Counted from the stretch's first letter, positions 34,778-43,159 are shown. The stretch: DNA of 64,000 bases from Competibacter_A sp037045685 (GCA_037045685.1 JBAOII010000027.1:68191-132190); one strand, 5' to 3'. Program-made: numbers and translations. Notes: generated by a model from the sequence alone, not told the origin.

Positions 34778-35527
34778 ATGAGCGAAGCCCCGATTCCCGC
34801 CGAGCTGGTCAACCGCCTCCGCGCCGCCCGCCGGGTGGCGGTGCTGACCGGCGCCGGCATCTCCGCCGAAAGCGGCGTGCCGACCTTCCGCGAAGCGCAA
34901 ACCGGTCTGTGGGCGCGCTACAACCCGGAGGAACTCGCCACCCCGGACGCCTTCCGGCGCGATCCCAAACTGGTGTGGGAGTGGTATGCCTGGCGCCAGG
35001 AACGGGTCCGTCGGGCCGAGCCCAACGCCGGCCATCGGGCGCTGGTCGAGATGGAACACCGGATCGCCGAGTTCACCCTGATCACCCAGAACGTGGACGG
35101 CCTGCACCGGCGGGCCGGCAGCCACAACGTGCTGGAATTGCACGGCAATCTTTTTCGCGCCAAATGCTTCAGCGAGGATCGGCCGGTGGAGAGCGGGCCG
35201 GACGGCGACGAGGTTCCGCCGCGCTGCCCGCGTTGCGGCGGACTGCTGCGGCCGGACGTGGTCTGGTTCGGGGAAATGCTGCCGGCCAGCACGCTGCACG
35301 CGGCCGAACACGCGGCCCTGACGGCCGACATCTTTTTCAGCATCGGCACCTCGGCCCTGGTCTATCCCGCCGCCGACCTGCCCTTCTCGGCGCTCGCCGC
35401 CGGCGTGACCGTGGTGGAGATCAACCCGCAACCGACTCCGCTCAGCCCCCACGTCACCTTCAGCCTGCACGGCGCCGCCGGCGCGGTTCTGCCGGCTCTG
35501 GTCGCCCGAGTCTGGGAAGCCGGCTGA
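34778..35527 (+). CDS. NAD-dependent protein deacylase (sirtuin, SIRT5/CobB-like)
   Basis: A 249-residue Sir2-family enzyme that removes acyl groups from lysines, consuming NAD and releasing nicotinamide. GAGISAESGVPTFR is at 25-38, TQNVDGLH at about 103-110, the catalytic histidine is H122 (ELHGNLF) and the zinc module includes CPRCGG. Y70 and R73 (WYAWRQ) form the Y-x-x-R pair that marks class III sirtuins preferring succinyl or malonyl lysine. The gene faces the nicotinamidase-like operon across the twin palindromes, so the nicotinamide made here could be recycled by its neighbour. Confidence 0.92.
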   Translation: MSEAPIPAELVNRLRAARRVAVLTGAGISAESGVPTFREAQTGLWARYNPEELATPDAFRRDPKLVWEWYAWRQERVRRAEPNAGHRALVEMEHRIAEFTLITQNVDGLHRRAGSHNVLELHGNLFRAKCFSEDRPVESGPDGDEVPPRCPRCGGLLRPDVVWFGEMLPASTLHAAEHAALTADIFFSIGTSALVYPAADLPFSALAAGVTVVEINPQPTPLSPHVTFSLHGAAGAVLPALVARVWEAG

Positions 35528-35574
35528 GCAGCGTTCGCGCACCGCCTCTCGAAAGCCGGGCCACCGAAAACGAA

Positions 35575-35611
35575 CCCTCGCCCCCAGCCCCTCTCCTGTC
35601 GGCAGAGGGGA
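35575..35611 (+). repeat. Dispersed intergenic repeat, copy 1, with hairpin
   Basis: The segment reads CCCTCGCCCCCAGCCCCTCT, a short loop, then AGAGGGGA; CCCCTCT (35588-35594) pairs with AGAGGGG (35604-35610). A second copy in opposite orientation lies at 42873-42906. It sits between the convergent sirtuin and photolyase genes and may end transcription. Confidence 0.7.
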
Positions 35612-35631
35612 GCTTTCGTCAAAGCTCTCGA

Positions 35632-36966
35632 TCAAACTCCGGATCGGCCGAAACGTCGGGCCGGCGCCGGAGCCGATCCCAGCCAGCGGCGGGTGTAGGA
35701 TCCGTCCGGATCGTGGCGAGCCGCCTGTTCGGCCGGGTCCAGGCGAGCCTCTCCACCGAAGAGCCGCCAAAACCCGGTCGCGGCCATCCAGTCCGCCAGA
35801 TTGACGCTGGGATCGTCGTCCAGCAGCCGCGACGCGAACCAGGCCGCGCCCCAGCGCCAATCCAGCCGCAGGTCGTGACAGAGATAGCTCGCCACCAGCC
35901 GCCGGCCGAACGCGGTCAAATGGCCGGTGCGCGCCAGCTCGCGCAAGTGGGCGTCCACGAAGGGCTCGCCGGTTTCGCCCCGCCGCCAGCGGTCGAACCG
36001 CTCCCGCGCCCCTTCGTCATCCAGCGCCGCCGACCGGCCGGATCGCTCGGCCCGCTCGCCGCCCTTGAGCGCCAGAAACCGGCAGAAGTCGCGCCGCAGC
36101 AAGTCATCGATGACCCCGGTCGCCAGTTGGCCGGCCCACGCCGTCAGCCCGGAATACTTGATGTACTGGTAAATCCGCCGAGGGGATATCGCGCCGCGCG
36201 CCAGCCAAGGCGCGAAGCGGTCGGGTCGGGCGGCATCCGGCTCGCCCGCGCCGCCGCGCAGCGTGTCCAGCGACACCCGGCGACCCTGCACGAATTCCTG
36301 CAAATTCGCCAGCGCCACCGTTGCCCCACCCTCGAAGCCGGCACCCTTGCCCGACTCCAGCACGGCGGACAATCCCATGGCTTGGACCAAAGTCGCCAGG
36401 GTTGGCGCGGTCAGTCCGGCCGGATAGGCCGGCAACTTTTGCGGCGGCGGCAACGGCGAGCGCGGCTCGCCGCCCGCCATGACCGCCTCCTGAAATTGGC
36501 CGAACTGCTCCGGCAAATTGGCGATCGGAAACGGTAAATCGCTCGGATGGGCGAGCGTGCTCACCCAATAGCCGCGCAGCGGCACGCCCAGCGGCTCCAG
36601 CGCCGCCGCCAACCGCCGCTCCACCCGCACGCCCTCCCCCAACACCTCGCGCTCGGCGAACACCACTCGGGCGCCCAGGGTTTGGGCCAAGCGCGGAATC
36701 GCCTTTTCGGGTTCGCCCAACACCACATACAGGCCGCTGCCTCGCGCTTCCAAGCCGATCCGCAAATCCTCCAGGCATTCGATCAGAAACCGGGCCCGCA
36801 ACGGTCCCAGGCGGGGAAATCCCAAGGGCTGGATTTCAAACTGCCGCGGATCGAGGCAGTAGATCGGCACCAGCACGTCCATGGTGCCAGCCAACAAGTT
36901 CAACGCCTCGTGATCGTGCAACCGCAGATCGTTGCGGAACCAGATAATCGCGGCTCGATTCTTCAT
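35632..36966 (-). CDS. DASH-type cryptochrome/photolyase
   Basis: A 444-residue flavoprotein of the photolyase/cryptochrome family. The N-terminal photolyase domain begins with AIIWFRNDLRLHDHEAL. The FAD domain includes GRRVSLDTLRGG, RDFCRFLALKGG and AYLCHDLRLDWRWGAAWF-like DASH features (SYLCHDLRLDWR, NLADWMAATG). DASH members repair cyclobutane dimers, mainly in single-stranded DNA, using blue light; a signalling role is also known in the family. It is convergent with the sirtuin gene and has no obvious partner. Confidence 0.87.
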   Translation of the reverse strand: MKNRAAIIWFRNDLRLHDHEALNLLAGTMDVLVPIYCLDPRQFEIQPLGFPRLGPLRARFLIECLEDLRIGLEARGSGLYVVLGEPEKAIPRLAQTLGARVVFAEREVLGEGVRVERRLAAALEPLGVPLRGYWVSTLAHPSDLPFPIANLPEQFGQFQEAVMAGGEPRSPLPPPQKLPAYPAGLTAPTLATLVQAMGLSAVLESGKGAGFEGGATVALANLQEFVQGRRVSLDTLRGGAGEPDAARPDRFAPWLARGAISPRRIYQYIKYSGLTAWAGQLATGVIDDLLRRDFCRFLALKGGERAERSGRSAALDDEGARERFDRWRRGETGEPFVDAHLRELARTGHLTAFGRRLVASYLCHDLRLDWRWGAAWFASRLLDDDPSVNLADWMAATGFWRLFGGEARLDPAEQAARHDPDGSYTRRWLGSAPAPARRFGRSGV

Positions 36967-37129
36967 CGTTCGCTTCCTCGGGTGGCCGTGTCGCGCGCCA
37001 TCATTTTTCGTTGTGGGGTCTCGGTCCCTGGTCGTTGCGCCATCGCTGCGATTCGAGCGAGGCTCATTTCATTTTTTCCTGCGATCAATGGGATACTTAT
37101 AGCTTATTTCGCCAGGAGAAAAGCGCGCG

Positions 37130-37894
37130 ATGCAGGTCTTCGACACCAAGCCGGCCCGACTGACGCTCGCCGACGGCACCCATCTCGCCTATCACCGCAC
37201 GCCGGGCGCCGCGCCGGGGGTGGTGTTTCTGGGCGGTTTCACCTCGGACATGACCGGAATCAAGGCCGCGACGCTGGAGCGCTGGTGCCGGGGACGCGGC
37301 CGAGCTTTCGTGCGCTTCGATTACTCCGGTCACGGCGCTTCCAGCGGAAGGTTTGCGGACGGAACCATCGGGCGCTGGGCGCAAGAGGCGCTCGCCGTGC
37401 TGGACCGGCTGACCGATGGGCCGCAAATCTTGGTGGGTTCGTCGATGGGGGCCTGGATCATGCTGCTGGCGGCGCTGGCGCGGCCGGACCGGATCGCCGC
37501 CCTGCTCGGCTTGGCCTGCGCGGTCGATTTCACGGAATACCTGCTGTGGGAACGGCTCGATGAAACCCTGCGGGAACGCTTGCGGCGCGAGCGGGTGATC
37601 AGCCTGCCATCGGCCTACGGCGAGCCTTACATCATCGCCCTGAATCTGATCCAGGAAGCGAAACGGCACCGGCTGTTCGACCGGCCGGAACTGCCGATCA
37701 CCTGCCCGGTGCGATTGATCCACGGCATGAACGACGCCGACGTGCCGTGGCGGACCAGCCTTCAGGTGATCGAGCGCCTGACCGGTTCCGACGCGCGGTT
37801 GCTCCTGGTCAAGGACGGGGAACACACTCTGTCCCGGGAACAGGATTTGCGGCTGCTGACTCGCGCCCTGGGGGATTTGCTGGACGGACGGTGA
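37130..37894 (+). CDS. Alpha/beta hydrolase
   Basis: A 254-residue soluble hydrolase. The nucleophile is S105 in LVGSSMGAW; the acid is the aspartate in HGMNDADVPW (about 202-206) and the histidine is in KDGEHTLS (about 235). The oxyanion region is VVFLGGFTSDMTG. The pattern resembles ABHD10-type acyl-protein thioesterases or esterases, but the substrate is unknown. An AAGCGCG-rich region rather than a clear AGGAG precedes the ATG, with CCAGGAGA about 13 bases upstream as ribosome-binding site. Confidence 0.82.
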   Translation: MQVFDTKPARLTLADGTHLAYHRTPGAAPGVVFLGGFTSDMTGIKAATLERWCRGRGRAFVRFDYSGHGASSGRFADGTIGRWAQEALAVLDRLTDGPQILVGSSMGAWIMLLAALARPDRIAALLGLACAVDFTEYLLWERLDETLRERLRRERVISLPSAYGEPYIIALNLIQEAKRHRLFDRPELPITCPVRLIHGMNDADVPWRTSLQVIERLTGSDARLLLVKDGEHTLSREQDLRLLTRALGDLLDGR

Positions 37895-37973
37895 ACGAAA
37901 AGACAGGAAGTTCAATCTTTTCGAGCGGGAGAGCAAGTTCGGGCGCTTGCGGGGCAGTATCCGCGCCCTGGCG

Positions 37974-38519
37974 CTAGAGTTTCGCCGGCCGCTTGGTCAA
38001 CTTGCGCTGCAAGGTGCGGCGGTGCATGCCCAACTGCCGGGCGGTGGCGGAGATGTTGCCGTCGTTGTCGCGCAGCACCCGCTGAATGTGCTCCCATTCC
38101 AGGCGATTCACGCTCAGGGGACGGGTGTTGATCGGCGCGGCAGGATCGCCCGGCGTGACGGCGAAGGCCGCCAATACCTGATCGGCGTCGGCCGGCTTGG
38201 CGAGGTAGTTCACCGCCCCCAGCTTGATCGCTTCCACCGCCGTGGCCAAGCTGGCGTAGCCGGTCAACACCACGATGCGGACGCCGGGATCGAGCGCGAG
38301 CAAGTTCGGAATCAAACCCAGCCCCGAATCGCCGGCCAAGTTGAGGTCCACCACCGCGTACTCGGGTGGCGCGGCCCGCGCCTGTTGCAAGGCCGCCGCG
38401 CTGCCGTGAGCGGTGGCCACGGCGAAACCGCGCCGGCTCAAGGCGAGCCCCAGCACCCGGCAGAAGGTGGGATCGTCGTCCACCAGCAGCACGCTGGCCG
38501 GTCCGGTGGAAACCGTCAT
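37974..38519 (-). CDS. regA: Redox response regulator RegA (PrrA/ActR family)
   Basis: A 181-residue two-domain regulator: receiver domain with phosphoacceptor D58 (VVDLNLAGDSG) and acidic pocket DDD14-16, then a Fis-type helix-turn-helix (about 150-178, ISATARQLGMHRRTLQRKL). RegA/PrrA regulators control respiration, photosynthesis, carbon and nitrogen fixation according to redox state. ATG 38519 overlaps the regB stop (ATGA), so kinase and regulator are coupled. Palindromes of the GCGNC-N5-GNCGC type found at 39827 and downstream may be its targets. Confidence 0.9.
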   Translation of the reverse strand: MTVSTGPASVLLVDDDPTFCRVLGLALSRRGFAVATAHGSAAALQQARAAPPEYAVVDLNLAGDSGLGLIPNLLALDPGVRIVVLTGYASLATAVEAIKLGAVNYLAKPADADQVLAAFAVTPGDPAAPINTRPLSVNRLEWEHIQRVLRDNDGNISATARQLGMHRRTLQRKLTKRPAKL

Positions 38520-39751
38520 GCGACCTCCAGCCGGGCGGGCAGATCGATGCGCGTACACGTTCCACCGCGCGGATCGCGCGTCAGGCTCACCTGCCCCCCC
38601 AGCCGCTCCAGCGTGGCATTGGCCAGCAGCAAGCCGACACCCGTACCGCCGTCCTTGGTGGAGCAAAACGCTTCGCCCAGATGGCTTTCCACCTCCGGCG
38701 GCAGACCGGGTCCGCGATCGCGAATCTCGATGACCACCCGTCGCGCATCCCAACGTCCCGCCAGATCCACGCCCTCGGGACAGGCGTCGGCCGCGTTGTT
38801 GAGCAGGCTGATCAAGGTTTGGCCGATGGTATGCGGCGCGGTCACGGCCGGCGGCGGCGACGGCCCGGCGCAATCGACCCGCAGCGGCACCCAGGGACGC
38901 AGCAGTTGCCAGCGGTCGCGGGTGCGCTCCAGCACCACGTCCAGCGTTTGCGCCGCATCGCGGTCGGCCGACAGATCGGCGCTTCGGAGCAAGTCGCCGA
39001 GGATGGCTTTGCACGCTTCCACCTGTTGGCGCAGGGTTCGCAAGTCGGCCCCCAGAGGGGAATCCTGGCCATGCTCGCGCTCCAGTTCCTTCGCCAGTAC
39101 GGCGATGGTGGCCAAGGGGGTGCCCAACTCGTGGGCCGCGCCGGCCGCGAACATGCCCAAGGCCAAAATCTGCTCGTCGCGCAGCGCTTTCTCGCGCAAC
39201 CGCGAGACCTGTCGATCCCGCTGTCGCAGCGTCGCCGCCAGCCGCGCCACGAAGCCGGCAATCAGCAGGGCGCTGATGACGAATACCAGCCACATCCCCC
39301 ACAGGTGGGCGTGAAAACCGGAACCGTGGCCGCTGAGCATGCCGGGCAACGGCAGATAATGGAACATCAGTGCCGTGTAAACCGCCACCGTCGCCCCCGC
39401 CATCGCCCAGACTTGGCCGGCGGGCAGCAGTGCGGCGGCGATGATCAGCGGTAGCAGCAGCAGCGAAACGAAGGGGTTGCTGGCGCCGCCGCCAAAATAC
39501 AACAGGACCGTCAAGGCCAGCACATCGAATTGCAAATAGGCGAACAGCTCCCACGCCGCCACCGGCGTCGAGTGCCGAGATCGCAGGCTCAGCGCGAGGA
39601 AAGCCAGCGCGATCAGACCCAGAAACAGCGCTATCGACCACGGCGGCAGCGGTTGCGGCGGCGTCAGCCCGAAATGCAACCAGAGCAGCATGACGCCAGG
39701 TCCCAGGACCACCAGCAAGCGGAGCAACAGCAGGCGTCGCAAATCTTCCAT
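38516..39751 (-). CDS. regB: Redox sensor histidine kinase RegB (PrrB/ActS family)
   Basis: A 411-residue membrane kinase with about six spans in residues 1-175, then the dimerisation and ATPase domains. The quinone-sensing heptad is visible in GGGASNPF (87-94), the phosphoacceptor is H207 (AAHELGTPLA) and the redox-active cytoplasmic cysteine is C247 (QVEACKAIL), so all RegB sensing elements are kept. The ATP-binding region has NNAADAC, DRGPGLP and GTGVGLLLAN. I start at ATG 39751; a TTG two codons earlier is possible. regA follows with a 4-bp overlap. Confidence 0.92.
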   Translation of the reverse strand: MEDLRRLLLLRLLVVLGPGVMLLWLHFGLTPPQPLPPWSIALFLGLIALAFLALSLRSRHSTPVAAWELFAYLQFDVLALTVLLYFGGGASNPFVSLLLLPLIIAAALLPAGQVWAMAGATVAVYTALMFHYLPLPGMLSGHGSGFHAHLWGMWLVFVISALLIAGFVARLAATLRQRDRQVSRLREKALRDEQILALGMFAAGAAHELGTPLATIAVLAKELEREHGQDSPLGADLRTLRQQVEACKAILGDLLRSADLSADRDAAQTLDVVLERTRDRWQLLRPWVPLRVDCAGPSPPPAVTAPHTIGQTLISLLNNAADACPEGVDLAGRWDARRVVIEIRDRGPGLPPEVESHLGEAFCSTKDGGTGVGLLLANATLERLGGQVSLTRDPRGGTCTRIDLPARLEVA

Positions 39752-39826
39752 CGGCAAAGCTCGGTTGGGTGACGTGGTTTCCGGTCAAGCCGTCAAATTA
39801 TTGAGTCGGCGACCAGAAAAGAGAAC

Positions 39827-39841
39827 GTGACAATTTGCCGC
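39827..39841. promoter_or_regulatory. RegA-box-like palindrome between regB and the CBS gene
   Basis: GTGACAATTTGCCGC, read on the minus strand as GCGGC-AAATT-GTCAC, fits the RegA/PrrA half-site pattern GCGNC-N5-GNCGC with one mismatch. It is 76 bp upstream of regB and 89 bp upstream of the CBS gene, suiting autoregulation. Confidence 0.5.
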
Positions 39842-39865
39842 ATTTATTGTCAGCCAACAATCCCT

Positions 39866-39871
39866 TATAAT
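39866..39871 (+). promoter_or_regulatory. Consensus -10 box before the CBS-domain gene
   Basis: A perfect TATAAT lies 58 bp upstream of the ATG at 39930. The -35 region is weak (TTTATT at about 17-18 bp), as expected for a promoter needing an activator, and the RegA-like palindrome lies 25 bp further upstream. Confidence 0.55.
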
Positions 39872-39929
39872 GAAGCCGCCGAATAATAATAGCGGCTATT
39901 GTTGCTGCTTCACACAGGAGAGAGCTCCG

Positions 39930-40529
39930 ATGAAACAACCTTATCGCTCGCTTCCGCTGCACCGACTCGACCGGGGCATCCGCCATGCTCGCCCCAAGCA
40001 GCAATTGCCGCGACGCATCACCGCCGACGATCCCGCGCTGTCGGTGATGACCGACCTTTGCCAAGTCACCGCCGTGACCACCGAGCTATCGACCCCGCTC
40101 AGCAAGGGGTTGGATATGATGGTCAAGCGCGGAGTGCGCATCCTGCTGGTCTGCGACGCCGAAGACAACATCTTCGGGCTGCTCACCAGCCGCGATATCG
40201 ACGGCGAGAAGGCCAACCGGATTCTGGCCAAAACCGGCGGCGCCCGCGAGGATTTGCTCGTCTCCGATGTCATGACCCTCCGGCCGAAGCTGGAAGTGCT
40301 GATGATGGAAGACGTGCTGGGCGCGCGAGTGGGCGACATCATCGCAACCCTGCGGCAGGTCGACCGCCAGCACGCCCTGGTGCTGGATACCGATCCCGAA
40401 ACCGACATCCCGGTGGTGCGCGGCATTTTCTCGCTATCGGAGATCGGCTTGCGGCTGGGATTGGACATCAATCGGGCGCGGCAGCCGACGACCTATGCCG
40501 AGCTGGAGAAAGCCGGAGCCGTGCTGTAA
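39930..40529 (+). CDS. CBS-domain protein
   Basis: A 199-residue soluble protein that consists mainly of a CBS pair: first repeat about 40-95 (VTTELSTPLSKGLDMMVKRG, then DNIFGLLTSRDIDGEKA), second about 105-175 (DVMTLRPKLEVL, ending with PVVRGIFSLSEIGLRLG). CBS pairs bind adenine nucleotides and regulate partner proteins. The start ATG 39930 follows AGGAGAGAG. It is divergent from regB and shares a promoter region with it, so redox control by RegA is likely. Its target is unknown. Confidence 0.82.
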   Translation: MKQPYRSLPLHRLDRGIRHARPKQQLPRRITADDPALSVMTDLCQVTAVTTELSTPLSKGLDMMVKRGVRILLVCDAEDNIFGLLTSRDIDGEKANRILAKTGGAREDLLVSDVMTLRPKLEVLMMEDVLGARVGDIIATLRQVDRQHALVLDTDPETDIPVVRGIFSLSEIGLRLGLDINRARQPTTYAELEKAGAVL

Positions 40530-40608
40530 CCGCCGCTCTGGCGACCGGCCCAGCCCCATCCGCAGACATCTCTTCGATCATCCCCTAGCGCTATTTGCTG
40601 GCCGGGAC

Positions 40609-40623
40609 GCGGCAATTTGTCGC
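40609..40623. promoter_or_regulatory. RegA-box-like palindrome, GCGGC-AATTT-GTCGC
   Basis: A full match to GCGNC-N5-GNCGC, followed by ATTCCC. It is 432 bp upstream of the PCuAC gene and 80 bp after the CBS gene. Confidence 0.45.
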
Positions 40624-40864
40624 ATTCCCACGCGATCCATCACTCTATAGCATTAGAGTCCAGCCTGTGGCGGCGCGGCACGCTGGCTTTGGGCCAAGCG
40701 GGTTCTGGTGTGGGTCTGGACAACACGCGCCAGCCGCCGCCGAGGGCGCCAACAAACGAAAGCGATACTCACAAACGTCGCCGGTCTCTCATTGATCGTC
40801 GGACATCACCACCGCTTGGCACGATGCGGGCTTCATTTTAGCGGTCCTCCTGATTCCATGGGGT

Positions 40865-40879
40865 GCGGCGATTTGTCGC
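40865..40879. promoter_or_regulatory. RegA-box-like palindrome, GCGGC-GATTT-GTCGC
   Basis: A full match to GCGNC-N5-GNCGC. The flanks extend the symmetry (GGGGTGC ... GCACCCC), giving a long stem. It is about 176 bp upstream of the PCuAC gene, whose product serves cytochrome oxidase assembly. Confidence 0.45.
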
Positions 40880-41054
40880 ACCCCCCTCCATTTTCCCCAA
40901 GTGATGTTGACCGGATAATCCGAAGCGGCGCGTGCTTCGGGAGTACCCTATTACCACCCAGCCAGCGGCTGACACCTCCCAGCCCCGCCCGTTGAGATCA
41001 AGATATCCGTTGCTCTTGGAGCATCACCCCAACATATTGGAGATTTCCAAATCC

Positions 41055-41537
41055 ATGAACATCAAGTTGTCCGTGCTGGGTTTGTTGCTCGCACTGAGCA
41101 CCCCCGTTTTGGCCGCCGATACCGCAACGATCAAAGCCGAGGAGCCTTGGGCGCGCGAAAGCCCGCCCACCGTCACCAACGGCGCCGCCTACATGACGCT
41201 CGTCAACACCGGCAAGGAAGCGGACCGCCTAGTCGGCGCGTCCGGCGAGGTTTCGGCCACCGTCGAGCTTCACACCCATCTGATGGAGGGCGGGGTGATG
41301 AAAATGCGCCCGATCAAAGCCATTGAAGTCAATCCCGGGGAACCTGCCGTGCTCAAGCCCGGTGGATTGCACATCATGTTGATCGGCCTTAAAAAGCCCT
41401 TGGTGGCGGACCAAACCTTTCCCCTGCGCCTGCGCTTCGAAAAAGCCGGCGAGATACCGGTGGAAGTGAAGGTGCGTAAAATGGGTCCGGGAGAAGGCGC
41501 CGAGCAGCCGCATCACAAAGACCACAAGGCGCAATGA
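41055..41537 (+). CDS. Periplasmic copper chaperone PCu(A)C
   Basis: PCu(A)C proteins bind Cu(I) in the periplasm and, with SCO, deliver it to the CuA or CuB site of cytochrome oxidases. The 160-residue protein has a cleavable signal (LLLALSTPVLA-AD). All ligands of the H-x10-M-x21-H-x-M motif are exactly spaced: H73, M84, H106 and M108. A His-rich tail (PHHKDHK) may also bind copper. The SCO gene follows 66 bp downstream, the classic pairing. Confidence 0.92.
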   Translation: MNIKLSVLGLLLALSTPVLAADTATIKAEEPWARESPPTVTNGAAYMTLVNTGKEADRLVGASGEVSATVELHTHLMEGGVMKMRPIKAIEVNPGEPAVLKPGGLHIMLIGLKKPLVADQTFPLRLRFEKAGEIPVEVKVRKMGPGEGAEQPHHKDHKAQ

Positions 41538-41603
41538 CGTAAAATTTTCCAGAGAGGGGTTGGAAATCCCGGTTCCAGCCCCGCCCGACGAGAAGGCCAT
41601 ACC

Positions 41604-42248
41604 ATGACGCGCGGCAAACAAACCATTCTGATACTGGCCGGTGCGCTGGCTTTGGGTTTGGGCCTTTGGCTGGGTCAATTACTGACCCGCCCTCCAGTCG
41701 AGCCTCCGGCAATTTCCGGTATCCTCTTTTCCGAGCCCAAAGAAATCGATGATTTCACCCTGAGAGACCAAGCCGGCCAACCTTTCCATCGCGACCGGTT
41801 TTCTGGCAAGTGGACTTTTCTGTACTTCGGCTACACTTATTGCCCGGATGTGTGTCCGCTAACCTTGTTCGAACTCGCCAAGGTACAGCAACAACTGGTG
41901 CAGAAAAACGGAGATCAAGAGACCGCCTATATGCTGATCTCGGTGGACCCTCAACGCGATACACCGCAGCGGCTAGGAGAATACACCCGCTATTTCAATC
42001 CAAAATTTTCAGGCGCCACCGGTACGCCAGAGGAGCTGAGCAAGCTGGCGCAACAGTTTGGCGTTATTTATAGCCGATCACCCGCTCAGGAGAATGAAGC
42101 CAACTACACCATCGACCATTCTTCGACGGTGATATTGATTGACCCCAATGCCCGTTTGCATGCCATCTTTACACCTCCTCACACGCCCGAGGCCATGGTT
42201 TCCGACTTCGCGAAAATCCGCGAACATTACCGGCTAAAGAATCACTAA
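41604..42248 (+). CDS. SCO1/SenC/PrrC family copper metallochaperone
   Basis: SCO proteins are membrane-anchored thioredoxin-fold proteins that insert copper into, or reduce, the CuA site of cytochrome c oxidase. The 214-residue protein has one N-terminal span (about 7-27), the copper-binding C80-x3-C84 (TYCPDVCPLT) and the third ligand H172 (TIDHSSTV). In some bacteria the SCO protein PrrC is encoded with the RegBA/PrrBA system, and regBA lies only 2 kb upstream here. Confidence 0.92.
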   Translation: MTRGKQTILILAGALALGLGLWLGQLLTRPPVEPPAISGILFSEPKEIDDFTLRDQAGQPFHRDRFSGKWTFLYFGYTYCPDVCPLTLFELAKVQQQLVQKNGDQETAYMLISVDPQRDTPQRLGEYTRYFNPKFSGATGTPEELSKLAQQFGVIYSRSPAQENEANYTIDHSSTVILIDPNARLHAIFTPPHTPEAMVSDFAKIREHYRLKNH

Positions 42249-42291
42249 AGTTATTATTTTTTATAATAAATATCTGAAAACTTCAAATCAT

Positions 42292-42789
42292 CTAAAACTT
42301 GGTCGTCAGATAAAACTCCGCCACATAGGGCATGGCTCCCGCGACTTCCACGGTCGCTCGCCAGTCCCGTCGCCCCATCGAGCATACCGGTAAAATCGCT
42401 TGTCCTCGCCACGTTTTATCCGCTTGTCGGCTGAGATCAAAGCGGTTAAACCCCATATTCATGTCCAACATGGTGAAATAAACTGCAACCTTTTCGACTT
42501 TAGACGCTGCCTCTCCGATGAGATTAACTTGAACGGGGAATGCCGTGAGCGATTGTACGCTGTCTCCCAGTCCAAGCGTTACGGTCAATGCCGCATCGCT
42601 GGCCGCACAAAGCTTACCGACAGGATTGCAAGCACGATCAGCGTTCAAGGCAATGGTTCGAACCGAGATAGGCTGAAACCAATGGTTTAGGCGGGGATAA
42701 TACACGCTTCCCAAAACCCCCAGCAGAAACAAAACGGCAATCGCTCCACTCAGAGCCAGCCAATCTTGCCTTATCATATTCCGCTTCAT
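42292..42789 (-). CDS. Membrane-anchored hypothetical protein, possibly copper/oxidase-related
   Basis: A 165-residue protein with one N-terminal span (about 12-32) and a periplasmic domain of beta character. It has two cysteines near the membrane (RACNPVGKLCAAS), a Met-rich MLDMNMGFNRF and LPVCSMGRRDWRATVEV. This loosely resembles FixH/YtkA-type periplasmic domains found near oxidase assembly genes, but I cannot assign a family. It is convergent with the SCO gene, 43 bp away. Confidence 0.6.
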   Translation of the reverse strand: MKRNMIRQDWLALSGAIAVLFLLGVLGSVYYPRLNHWFQPISVRTIALNADRACNPVGKLCAASDAALTVTLGLGDSVQSLTAFPVQVNLIGEAASKVEKVAVYFTMLDMNMGFNRFDLSRQADKTWRGQAILPVCSMGRRDWRATVEVAGAMPYVAEFYLTTKF

Positions 42790-42872
42790 AGCCTCACCTC
42801 TAATGGCCCTTCTATTGCTTTTTTTAGCCCCGATGCCAGATCACCGGAATTAGAGCCTGTACAGAAACTCTT

Positions 42873-42906
42873 CTCTCCCCATGGGAGAGGGGTTGGGGGT
42901 GAGGGC
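42873..42906 (-). repeat. Dispersed intergenic repeat, copy 2
   Basis: On the minus strand it reads GCCCTCACCCCCAACCCCTC followed by TCCCATGGGGAGAG, the same arrangement as 35575-35611 with a few changes. CTCTCCCC and GGGAGAGG pair around AT as a tight hairpin. Confidence 0.7.
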
Positions 42907-43041
42907 CTTATGTTCAATGGATTATGTTTCCAGAGGCTGTGCAAAAACGCCTCTTGGGCGCATGTCGCCAGCCTCTCACAGATCATCCAATTTCCTGCAT
43001 GTGGCGCCGGTCTCATCGTGGCAGCCCCCGCTTTAGCGGGT

Positions 43042-43056
43042 GCGACAATTTGTCGC
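43042..43056. promoter_or_regulatory. RegA-box-like palindrome, GCGAC-AATTT-GTCGC
   Basis: A full match to GCGNC-N5-GNCGC with nearly perfect dyad symmetry (TGCGACAATTTGTCGCA). It lies 104 bp upstream of the MbnP-family gene. Confidence 0.45.
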
Positions 43057-43159
43057 ATTCCCGCCTCGTTCTCCACGATTTAGCATGATCGGATAACGCG
43101 AAGCGATATGCCTTTCGTGGCTCCATCCCAAAACTCGCTCGATCTCAGGAGAACCCCGC

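Larger units (their letters stand above)
40530..41054. other. Repeat-bearing intergenic region before the PCuAC gene
   Basis: About 525 bases without a convincing gene; short open frames show no homology or ribosome-binding site. It holds two RegA-box-like palindromes (40609 and 40865). The second is followed about 30 bp later by CCGGATAATCCGAAGCG, and the same combination recurs near 43042 with CGGATAACGCGAAGCG, so at least part of the region is a dispersed repeat. Confidence 0.6.
42790..43159. other. Repeat-bearing intergenic region before the MbnP gene
   Basis: 370 bases with no recognisable gene. It contains copy 2 of the CCCCTCTCC-type repeat (42873-42906), a RegA-box-like palindrome (43042-43056) and, about 30 bp beyond, CGGATAACGCGAAGCG, which also follows the palindrome at 40865. 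The mbnP promoter presumably lies in the last 100 bp. Confidence 0.6.
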
